Source of the DNA: UBA5004 sp038061835
Lineage (GTDB): Bacteria > Patescibacteriota > Minisyncoccia > Phycocordibacterales > Zambryskibacteraceae
DNA length: 11,256 nucleotides
Direction: 5' to 3'
NCBI GenBank assembly: GCA_038061835.1
Contig: JBBTYJ010000019.1
Coordinates: forward strand, 1 to 11,256
Shown here one piece after another: positions 5,278-11,256 of this stretch. The translations under genes and the position numbers were made by a program. Below the pieces are notes generated by a model, which worked only from the letters and a program-made list of their open reading frames with translations, did no database searches and was not told where the DNA came from. Numbering within the stretch: position 1 is the stretch's first letter; each line of letters begins with the position of its first letter.

Positions 5278-5766
5278 TTATTTTTCCAGTATCAGGTAAG
5301 AATATTTTAACCCTTCAAATTCACCGGATTCTTCCGAGATTTTTTTTGTAAATAGTTTTGAGTAATCTGGGAAAAAGACATCGCCATCCGCATCAATATT
5401 CACTAAGGTTACGTACAATCTGTCCGTTACCGGCAAGGTTTCTTTATAAATTTCCGCGCCGCCTATAATAAAAATTTCTTCTTGATCGAATTCTTTCGCT
5501 TTTTTAATCGCCTCGGCTGCCGAGTGGACAATTATGCATCCTGGGATTTTCAGGTTTGTGTCTCGAGTGATAATGATATTCGTTCTATCTGGAAGAGGTC
5601 TGTTTATGGATTGATAAGTTTTTCTGCCCATGATTATGGGATGGCCGGTGGTCAATTTTTTGAATCGCTTAAGATCGTCCGGTAAACGCCAGAGAAGAGC
5701 GTTGGCCTTGCCTATGACCATGTTTCTGGAATGCGCAACTATGATACTAATACGAGGTTTTGTCAT
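5278..5766 (-). CDS. folA: Dihydrofolate reductase
   Basis: DHFR reduces dihydrofolate to tetrahydrofolate with NADPH, here regenerating the folate that ThyA oxidises. The 162-residue protein is complete. It has IGKANALLWRLPDDLKRF at 18-35, where W26 and the acidic D31 match E. coli W22 and D27 of the active site. Other family motifs are IIMGRKTYQSI (44-54), RTNIIITRD (61-69), IIGGAEIY (100-107) and VTLVNIDADGDVFFP (119-133). It is the only minus-strand gene in the window. It converges on rplK and diverges from the CYTH gene, sharing a 60-base promoter region. It is therefore transcribed apart from dcd-thyA-glyA, although it works in the same cycle. Confidence 0.96.
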   Translation of the reverse strand: MTKPRISIIVAHSRNMVIGKANALLWRLPDDLKRFKKLTTGHPIIMGRKTYQSINRPLPDRTNIIITRDTNLKIPGCIIVHSAAEAIKKAKEFDQEEIFIIGGAEIYKETLPVTDRLYVTLVNIDADGDVFFPDYSKLFTKKISEESGEFEGLKYSYLILEK

Positions 5767-5768
5767 CT

Positions 5769-5797
5769 TTTACGTATTCTTAACCTTAGCATATACT
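5769..5797 (+). promoter_or_regulatory. Candidate promoter for the CYTH-dcd-thyA-glyA run
   Basis: TTTACG at 5769-5774 and TATACT at 5792-5797 are separated by 17 bases. The start would be near 5804, leaving about 23 bases of A/T-rich leader before ATG 5827. The -35 is weak, and the -10 overlaps the candidate folA -10 on the other strand. Confidence 0.4.
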
Positions 5798-5817
5798 TTA
5801 CCCACCATAATAATCAA
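5790..5817 (-). promoter_or_regulatory. Candidate promoter for folA
   Basis: On the minus strand TTGATT (bases 5812-5817) and TATATG (bases 5790-5795) are 16 bases apart. Each matches the consensus at four of six positions. Transcription would start near 5783, about 17 bases before the folA ATG. Confidence 0.3.
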
Positions 5818-5826
5818 TTACACAAA

Positions 5827-6498
5827 ATGTCCGGTCAGTATGAAATTGAAATAAAAAGTCTTCTCGGTAATCCAGAAAGGGCCTCAAACTTGAGGAAAAA
5901 AATCAAAGAAAAAGGAGGTGTTTTCCTGGGCGGGCACAAACAACTCAATCATTATTTTGTAATATCTGATATTGAAAAATTTAGGGATATGCTCTTGCCT
6001 AAAATAGCAAAATCCAAAAAAGAAATATTTGAAAAAATTCTTGCCGATGGGAAAGATTTCTCCGTTCGCACACGCGAAGCGGACGGCAAGGTTATTTTGG
6101 TGGTCAAAGCCTCAATCGGTTCCGATACCAGCGCCAACGGCGTTTCTCGCATGGAATTTGAGTCAGAGATGAAGATGACACTCAACGCGCTGGACAAACT
6201 TCTTCTGGATGCCGGACTCCAATATCAGGCCAAATGGTCGCGAGAAAGAGAAGAATATAAGTTGGGCGATATCAATATCTGTCTCGATAAAAATGCCGGT
6301 TATGGGTATCTCGCGGAATTTGAGAAAGTGGTAACAGACCGTACGCTAGCCGATACTATCAAAAAAGAATTGCTCGGGCTTATGGAAGATTTCGCAGTGG
6401 AAGAATTGTCTCAAGACCGTTTGGAGAGAATGTTTACGCATTACAACAAAAATTGGCGGGATTATTACGGGACTGATAAGATATTTAATATTACCTAA
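5827..6498 (+). CDS. CYTH-domain protein (adenylate cyclase IV / thiamine-triphosphatase fold)
   Basis: This 223-residue protein belongs to the CYTH superfamily, whose members act on triphosphorylated substrates within an eight-stranded tunnel. The defining EIEIK motif is at 6-10. Tunnel strands follow: DFSVRTREADGKVILVVKA (76-94), RMEFES (107-112), WSREREEYKLGDINICLDK (139-157) and YGYLAEFEKVV (160-170). These supply the expected alternating Glu, Arg and Lys residues. Family members include class IV adenylate cyclases, thiamine triphosphatases and inorganic triphosphatases, and the sequence does not separate them. ATG 5827 places the EIEIK motif at the N-terminus as in the family; the longer frame from 5731 runs back into the divergent folA and is rejected. 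dcd begins one base after its stop. Confidence 0.85.
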   Translation: MSGQYEIEIKSLLGNPERASNLRKKIKEKGGVFLGGHKQLNHYFVISDIEKFRDMLLPKIAKSKKEIFEKILADGKDFSVRTREADGKVILVVKASIGSDTSANGVSRMEFESEMKMTLNALDKLLLDAGLQYQAKWSREREEYKLGDINICLDKNAGYGYLAEFEKVVTDRTLADTIKKELLGLMEDFAVEELSQDRLERMFTHYNKNWRDYYGTDKIFNIT

Positions 6499-6499
6499 A

Positions 6500-7075
6500 A
6501 TGTTTTTATCCGATATAGATATTAAGAAGGCGGTCAAGAATGGAGAGATAATTATCTCGGATTTTGATTTGTCGCGATTACAGCCCGCAAGCTATGACAT
6601 TCTTTTGGGCAACAAATTCATGCTGACCGATTCTCACAGCATAGACGCTATAGACCCGGTAAAGAAAAAATTTGCCAAGACCAAAGATGTGGTGTTGGAG
6701 AAGGGCGAAACTTTCATTTTGCATCCCGGAGTCAGTATTTTGGGCATCTCTGTTGACTACTTTGGTTCTGAGAAGTATGTCATACAGCTGCACGGTAAAT
6801 CCAGTTTGGCCCGCATCGGACTCATGGTTCACAATACGGCCGGTTTGATTAATCCGGGGCATTTTTTACGTATCACTTTTGAGCTTTGTAATCTTAACGA
6901 AGTTCCTATTGTTTTGACTCCGGGTATGCCAGTAGGTCAATTAACTTTTTCGCAGATGGTAACCTGGCCGGAGAAAAGCTACAAAACACATAACAAATAT
7001 GTGAATGATAAATGGAAGATCGAAAATCCTCCTAAAAATGTTTCAAAAAAAATAAAAAATGCCAAGAAAAAATAG
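6500..7075 (+). CDS. dcd: dCTP deaminase (possibly bifunctional with dUTPase activity)
   Basis: Dcd deaminates dCTP to dUTP, the route to dUMP for thymidylate synthesis. The 191-residue protein shows the trimeric dUTPase-like fold: LQPASYDILLG at 27-37, HGKSSLARIGLMVHNTAG at 98-115, then INPGH and ITFELCN with the catalytic glutamate E128, and PGMPVGQLTF at 141-150. The TAG at 113-115 resembles bifunctional dCTP deaminase/dUTPases, where the E. coli mono-functional enzyme has TAH, so direct conversion to dUMP is possible (inference). The last 20 residues are lysine-rich. It starts one base after the CYTH stop, and its end overlaps thyA by 17 bases. No Shine-Dalgarno site is seen. Confidence 0.93.
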   Translation: MFLSDIDIKKAVKNGEIIISDFDLSRLQPASYDILLGNKFMLTDSHSIDAIDPVKKKFAKTKDVVLEKGETFILHPGVSILGISVDYFGSEKYVIQLHGKSSLARIGLMVHNTAGLINPGHFLRITFELCNLNEVPIVLTPGMPVGQLTFSQMVTWPEKSYKTHNKYVNDKWKIENPPKNVSKKIKNAKKK

Positions 7076-8066
7076 CGCAAACAATCAAAAACATCCGGAA
7101 TATCAGTACCTGGATTTATTGCGAGACATTCTTGATAATGGATTTGAAAAGCACGAGTTTAACTCGGGAATTGCCATTAAGAGTGTCTTTGGCCGCAGTA
7201 TGCGCTTCGATCTTTCTAAAGGGTTTCCGTTGTTAACCACTAAAAAAGTTTTTTTGCGGGGAATAATTCACGAGTTGCTCTGGTTTTTGAGAGGTGATGT
7301 AAACATCAAGTATCTTGTAGACAACGATGTGCATATCTGGGATGACTGGCCCTACAAAGAATACAAGAAAAAAATGGATATGGGGGCAGTTCCGGCATTG
7401 TCTCAAGATGAATTTATCAACAAAATAAAAGAAGATAGCCAATTTGCCGAGAAGTGGGGTGAGCTTGGTCCTGTGTATGGACGACAGTGGAGACGTTGGC
7501 TCGCGAGCGATGGTCGGGAAATTGACCAAATAGCGTGGGCGATAGAAAAAACGAAGAAATATCCTGACAGAAAGCACGTGGTTGTCTCGGCGTGGAATCC
7601 CGAATATATATACGAAATGGCCAAACCAGGCATCTCCATGGCTATTCCGCCATGTCACACCATGTTTAACATAAATGTGATCAACAATAAGTTATCACTG
7701 CTTCTTTACCAAAGAAGCGCGGACACATTTTTAGGAGTGCCTTTTAATATCGCTTCCTATTCTCTCTTAACCATGATGCTTGCCCAAGTATGCGGATATG
7801 AAGTTGGAGATTTCGTACACATGTTAGGAGATACGCATTTATATGGCAATCATTACGAACAGGCGAAGGAACAGTTAACAAGAGAACCAAGGCCATTTCC
7901 TACCATGAAAATCAATCCGGACACCAAAGAAATAGACAGATTCAGCCCGGAAGATTTTATTTTGGAAGGGTATGACCCGTATCCTCCTATAAAAGGTGAA
8001 ATCACAGTGGTTGGAGGATTCAACGAGAAGGATAGGAAAGATTTCTCATTTAGTAAAAAATCATGA
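7059..8066 (+). CDS. thyA: Thymidylate synthase
   Basis: ThyA methylates dUMP to dTMP with 5,10-methylene-THF, releasing dihydrofolate. The 335-residue protein contains RSMRFDLSKGFPLLTTKKV (46-64), HELLWFLRGDVNIKYL (71-86), GPVYGRQWRRW (137-147), the active site PPCHTMFN with nucleophile C199, and QRSADTFLGVPFNIASYS (218-235), followed by HMLGDTHLYGNH for substrate binding. It is longer than the 264-residue E. coli enzyme, mostly through an insert at about 97-133 as in the Lactobacillus-type enzymes. The start lies inside dcd (17-base overlap), in an A-rich run without a Shine-Dalgarno sequence. Its stop overlaps the glyA start as ATGA, which suggests translational coupling. Confidence 0.97.
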   Translation: MPRKNSANNQKHPEYQYLDLLRDILDNGFEKHEFNSGIAIKSVFGRSMRFDLSKGFPLLTTKKVFLRGIIHELLWFLRGDVNIKYLVDNDVHIWDDWPYKEYKKKMDMGAVPALSQDEFINKIKEDSQFAEKWGELGPVYGRQWRRWLASDGREIDQIAWAIEKTKKYPDRKHVVVSAWNPEYIYEMAKPGISMAIPPCHTMFNINVINNKLSLLLYQRSADTFLGVPFNIASYSLLTMMLAQVCGYEVGDFVHMLGDTHLYGNHYEQAKEQLTREPRPFPTMKINPDTKEIDRFSPEDFILEGYDPYPPIKGEITVVGGFNEKDRKDFSFSKKS

Positions 8067-9307
8067 AAGATAAGGAGATAGGCAGATTCATAGCACAAGA
8101 AAAAAAACGACAAGCTGAAGGATTGGAGCTAATTCCGTCTGAGAATTATGTTTCTAATGATGTCTTGGAAGCAAATGGTTCAGTATTTACAAATAAATAT
8201 TCTGAAGGATATCCAGGTAGAAGATATTACGGTGGTCAAGAATTTACTGATGCTGTCGAACGTATAGCGATTGCACGAGCTTGCGAATTATTTAATTGCA
8301 AGTACGCCAATGTTCAGCCTCATGCGGGAGCAATGGCCAATATAGCAACTTATTTTGCATTAATGGTTCCAGGCGATACGATCATGGGGATGGATTTGTC
8401 GCACGGGGGACACTTAACACATGGCAGTCCCATGACGGAGATTAGTAAGATTTTTAAATTTGTTCGTTATAAGATGAAAAATGTGGAGACTGGCGAAATC
8501 GATTATGATAATATGTTGCGAATTGCCAAGCGAGAAAAACCGAAAGTGATTTTGGCCGGATTTTCCGCATATACACGTGAACTTAATTATGCCAAGTTTT
8601 CAGCAATTGCGAAAAAAGTTGGGGCCATTGCTGTTGCTGATGTTGCTCATATTGCCGGTCTTATTGTGGGAAAAGTTCATAAAAATCCTTTTGATTATGG
8701 ATTTGATGTTATGACTACAACCACCCATAAAACTCTTCGCGGTCCGCGTGGGGGTTTAATTCTTGTACATAGGGATGAAGAAATTGCAAAAAAAATTAAT
8801 CAAACCGTGTTTCCTGGACTACAAGGCGGTCCCCTGATGCATCATATCGCCGCGAAGGCCGTATGTTTCGGCGAGGCACTCAGACCAAGTTTTAGGAAAT
8901 ATGCAAAACAGATTATCAAGAATGCTAAAGTAATGGCAAAAATATTTTTGGATAACAATATACGACTTATTGGTGGAGGTACTGATAATCATTGTGTTCT
9001 GGCTGATGTTTATGGATCGTTAGGAATTACCGGAAAAGAAGCAGAAACAATTTTAGACGAGGTTGGAATAACACTCAATAAAAATATGATTGCAGATGAT
9101 ACTAGAAAACCATATGATCCTTCTGGCATCAGGTTTGGCACGCCCGCCGTTACTACACGCGGATTTAAGGAGAAAGAATGTAAACGTGTAGCTGAGTGTA
9201 TGGTAATGGTATTGCAAAATAAAAATAATCAGAAATTAAAAGATTCTATACACCGCGAGATTAAACAATTAGCAAAAAAGTTTCCAATACCGAAACAATT
9301 CGTTTAA
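8063..9307 (+). CDS. glyA: Serine hydroxymethyltransferase
   Basis: GlyA moves the hydroxymethyl carbon of serine to THF, giving glycine and the 5,10-methylene-THF that ThyA consumes. It is a PLP enzyme of 414 residues, the usual bacterial length. Diagnostic segments are LIPSENYVS (23-31), NKYSEGYPGRRYYGG (44-58), HAGAMAN (87-93), DLSHGGHLTHG (111-121), DVAHIAG with D193 and H196, and TTTTHKTLRGPRGG with the PLP lysine K223. FPGLQGGPLMH is at 250-260 and PSGIRFGTPAVTTRG lies near 360. The start overlaps the thyA stop by four bases (ATGA), and the HD-domain gene begins 11 bases after its end. Confidence 0.97.
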   Translation: MKDKEIGRFIAQEKKRQAEGLELIPSENYVSNDVLEANGSVFTNKYSEGYPGRRYYGGQEFTDAVERIAIARACELFNCKYANVQPHAGAMANIATYFALMVPGDTIMGMDLSHGGHLTHGSPMTEISKIFKFVRYKMKNVETGEIDYDNMLRIAKREKPKVILAGFSAYTRELNYAKFSAIAKKVGAIAVADVAHIAGLIVGKVHKNPFDYGFDVMTTTTHKTLRGPRGGLILVHRDEEIAKKINQTVFPGLQGGPLMHHIAAKAVCFGEALRPSFRKYAKQIIKNAKVMAKIFLDNNIRLIGGGTDNHCVLADVYGSLGITGKEAETILDEVGITLNKNMIADDTRKPYDPSGIRFGTPAVTTRGFKEKECKRVAECMVMVLQNKNNQKLKDSIHREIKQLAKKFPIPKQFV

Positions 9308-9318
9308 GATTAAATAAT

Positions 9319-9912
9319 ATGGCGAAACGAGATATAGATTTTTTGTTCGAAATTGGATCATTACGGAATATACCCAGAGCATGGCAACAAGTTTTAACCG
9401 GAAAAGTACAAAATATCTCCGAACATATTTTTCGTATGGTAATGGTTGCTTGGATTATTGCTGTCAAAGAAAAAGCTGATGTGAACAAGGTTCTGAAAAT
9501 GTGCCTGATTCACGATATAGCTGAATCGAGAACGGGGGATATCTCTTTTATGCATAGAAGTTATGTCACAAGGCACGAAGAGTTGGCCGAAATGCATATA
9601 TTTCAAGAAACCGCGCTCGAAAAAGAAGCCAAAGTTCTTCTAAAAGAATACAATGACAGAAAATCTCTGGAGGCTAAAATTGTGAAGGATGCTGATAATC
9701 TCGATGTTGATATTGAACTCAAAGAATTGGCCCGAATAGGTGATTCCGCCGCCATTGGGTATCAAAAAAATCATAGACCCGAAATTAGAACGAAGAAACT
9801 GTATACTCAAAGTGCCCAAAAGATGTGGGATGAAATTAAGAAGACTGATATTAATGCTTGGCACCAGAATCTGGTCAACGCATGGGTGAAAAATAGTAAG
9901 GGCGCGAAATAG
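9319..9912 (+). CDS. HD-domain hydrolase, YfbR/HDDC2-like 5'-deoxynucleotidase
   Basis: This 197-residue protein belongs to the metal-dependent HD superfamily. Metal ligands are visible as H36 in ISEHIFRM, the H65-D66 doublet within HDIAESRTGDI (65-75), and D124/D126 in VKDADNLD. The N-terminal LRNIPRAWQQVLTGK and the HDxxE-GD pattern fit the YfbR/HDDC2 group, which removes phosphate from deoxynucleoside monophosphates. Its position after dcd-thyA-glyA fits a role in trimming deoxynucleotide pools, but the substrate is inferred. It starts 11 bases after glyA, with A/T-rich bases and no Shine-Dalgarno sequence between them. argS follows after five bases. Confidence 0.85.
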   Translation: MAKRDIDFLFEIGSLRNIPRAWQQVLTGKVQNISEHIFRMVMVAWIIAVKEKADVNKVLKMCLIHDIAESRTGDISFMHRSYVTRHEELAEMHIFQETALEKEAKVLLKEYNDRKSLEAKIVKDADNLDVDIELKELARIGDSAAIGYQKNHRPEIRTKKLYTQSAQKMWDEIKKTDINAWHQNLVNAWVKNSKGAK

Positions 9913-9917
9913 TATTA

Positions 9918-11256
9918 ATGAAAGAACAACTCAAGATTTTAATAAAGAGAGCATTAAAATCACTGGACTTAACAGAAGAAGATTTTGTTGTGGAACATCC
10001 CACGGATTTAAAAATGGGGGATTATTTTACCAATGTGGCCATCAAGTACGGGCACAAAGAAGAAATTGTACGATATATCATACAAAATAAACCGGACGAG
10101 GTAGAAAAGATGGAACTCGCTGGGCCAGGATTTATAAATTTCTATCTTTCTAAAGATTTTTTCAAAAATAGTTTGCAAAAAATTATTGGAGAAGGTAATG
10201 AATTTGGGAAGAGCCAGCATGCCAAAGATTTCAGAGTTATGGTGGAGCATACGCAACCGAATCCATTTAAACAGTTTCATATCGGACATTTAATGAATAA
10301 TGCTATTGGCGAAGCCATATCAAGGATCATCAAGGCTAATGGCGCGGAAGTGAAAACCGTCAGTTATCACGGGGATATTGGTTTACATGTGGCAAAAGCT
10401 CTGTGGAAAGGAGACTATGTTCTAGGAGCAAAAATGTTTGAAGAAGATCCAGAAGCTAAAATGGAGATACAGGAAATAAACAAGAAAATATACGCTAAAT
10501 CCGATACTGACTTGAATACCAGATACGAAGAGGGCAAAAAGAAATCATTAACAGACTTTAAAACAATCTATGACAAGCTTGGCAGTAAGTTCGATTACAA
10601 CTTTTTTGAAAGTGAAACGGCTGAATTGGGTAAAAAGCTTGTATTGGAAAATCTCGGAAAAGTTTTTGAGGAGAGCGAAGGCGCGGTAGTTTTCAAGGGT
10701 GAAAGATTCGGGCTACATACCAGGGTTTTTTTGAATTCAGAGGGTTTACCAACTTATGAAGCAAAGGAAATTGGTCTAGCGAGGATAAAGAAACAGGCAT
10801 TTGCGTTTAATCAGTCAATAACGATTGTCGGCAATGAACAGGATGCATTTTTCAATGTGATTGAAGCGGCAACAGGAGAAGTATTTCCAGATTTGAAGGA
10901 TAAATTAAAACATATTTCCCACGGCATGCTGCGTTTACCGACAGGGAAGATGTCTTCGCGCACGGGCGATGTTATCTCCGCCGAGACATTAATAGAAGAA
11001 GTGAAGAAAAAGCTTGCCCTGGCCAGCCCAGGCGGGGTGCCAGATGAAGCTGTGGCTATTGGCGCTATCAAATATATGATTCTGCGACAGGCTATAGGCA
11101 ACGACATTATTTTTGACATGGATAAATCCGTTTCGATGGAAGGAGATTCCGGAGTTTATCTCCAGTATGCCTATGCGCGCGCTAACTCTCTTCTAGAGAA
11201 GGCCAAGGACCAAGGTCTGACCTTAAGTATTGATTCCCAAGGTCAGACCTTAAGAA
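9918..11256 (+). CDS. argS: Arginyl-tRNA synthetase, 3' end outside the window
   Basis: ArgRS charges tRNA-Arg with arginine. The frame from ATG 9918 is open to the window edge, giving 446 residues of a protein normally 550 to 600 long. An N-terminal additional domain (1-105) holds GDYFTNVAIK (34-43) and the GPGFINFYL motif (69-77). The class I signature HIGH is at 121-124, preceded by EHTQPNPFKQF. The KMSK region reads KMSSRTGD (344-351); ArgRS enzymes often depart from KMSK here. SGVYLQYAYARANSLL (411-426) opens the anticodon-binding domain, most of which is missing. Two copies of a short palindrome are translated near the cut end (about residues 431-446). The start is five bases after the HD gene stop, without a Shine-Dalgarno sequence. 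Confidence 0.95.
   Translation, partial: MKEQLKILIKRALKSLDLTEEDFVVEHPTDLKMGDYFTNVAIKYGHKEEIVRYIIQNKPDEVEKMELAGPGFINFYLSKDFFKNSLQKIIGEGNEFGKSQHAKDFRVMVEHTQPNPFKQFHIGHLMNNAIGEAISRIIKANGAEVKTVSYHGDIGLHVAKALWKGDYVLGAKMFEEDPEAKMEIQEINKKIYAKSDTDLNTRYEEGKKKSLTDFKTIYDKLGSKFDYNFFESETAELGKKLVLENLGKVFEESEGAVVFKGERFGLHTRVFLNSEGLPTYEAKEIGLARIKKQAFAFNQSITIVGNEQDAFFNVIEAATGEVFPDLKDKLKHISHGMLRLPTGKMSSRTGDVISAETLIEEVKKKLALASPGGVPDEAVAIGAIKYMILRQAIGNDIIFDMDKSVSMEGDSGVYLQYAYARANSLLEKAKDQGLTLSIDSQGQTLR
11211..11254 (+). repeat. Two copies of a 17-base near-palindromic repeat inside argS
   Basis: CAAGGTCTGACCTTAAG at 11211-11227 and CAAGGTCAGACCTTAAG at 11238-11254 differ only in the central base. Each contains a perfect interrupted palindrome, AAGGTC-N-GACCTT. 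Because only the central base differs, each core is the reverse complement of the other, so the pair can be read as direct or inverted repeats. Both are in frame and encode QGLTL and QGQTL, ten bases apart. I see no other copy in the window. Confidence 0.75.

Noticed and set aside
5731..5826. CYTH protein extended upstream to 5731
   Set aside because: The extension runs antisense through the folA start and its promoter region, and the EIEIK motif normally lies at the N-terminus.
10811..11119. 102-residue minus-strand frame at the right end
   Set aside because: It is antisense to argS, whose plus-strand frame is open and carries conserved ArgRS motifs throughout.

Overview
The window reads like a chromosomal segment from a small-genome, moderately AT-rich bacterium. 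It is most likely a member of the Candidate Phyla Radiation (Patescibacteria), plausibly Parcubacteria; this is inference from gene content and style, not from a marker phylogeny. The clues are very tight packing with short proteins, almost no Shine-Dalgarno sequences, at least two genes whose -10 box sits directly against the start codon, small SET-domain methyltransferases, a PduO-type cobalamin adenosyltransferase, and a secE-nusG-rplK block not followed by rplA. No stretch over 300 bases is without a gene. I see no insertion sequence, phage gene or CRISPR array.

Left part (1-2494): the 3' half of a tRNA-Leu(GAG), whose encoded CCA shares its last A with the start codon of a cob(I)alamin adenosyltransferase; a tRNA-His; a SET/post-SET methyltransferase; a second SET gene broken by an apparent one-base deletion; and a HAD-IIB phosphatase resembling eukaryotic-type phosphomannomutase, read from a probable leaderless promoter. 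Middle part (2522-5271): a PAP2 membrane phosphatase; a membrane-anchored SIMPL-domain protein, also with a leaderless-type promoter; a promoter plus terminator-like hairpin; then secE, nusG and rplK for protein export, transcription elongation and the ribosomal stalk base.

Right part (5278-11256): folA (minus strand) is convergent with rplK and divergent from a plus-strand run of CYTH protein, dcd, thyA, glyA, HD-domain nucleotidase and argS (open at the window edge). Gaps or overlaps in this run are mostly 1 to 17 bases, so it is probably one operon. Dcd turns dCTP to dUTP, the precursor of dUMP. ThyA methylates dUMP using methylene-THF and releases DHF. FolA reduces DHF to THF. GlyA recharges THF from serine. 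The whole thymidylate cycle is therefore encoded within about 4 kb, with an HD protein that may hydrolyse deoxynucleoside monophosphates alongside. The adenosyltransferase at the left end could supply coenzyme B12 to a B12-dependent ribonucleotide reductase elsewhere, which would extend the deoxynucleotide theme (inference).

The most unusual signals are the tRNA-CCA/start-codon overlap, the leaderless promoters with window-wide lack of Shine-Dalgarno sites, the Pro-to-Gln change at the L11 proline switch, the promoter/hairpin arrangement before secE, and two copies of a near-identical short palindrome inside the argS reading frame at the right edge.
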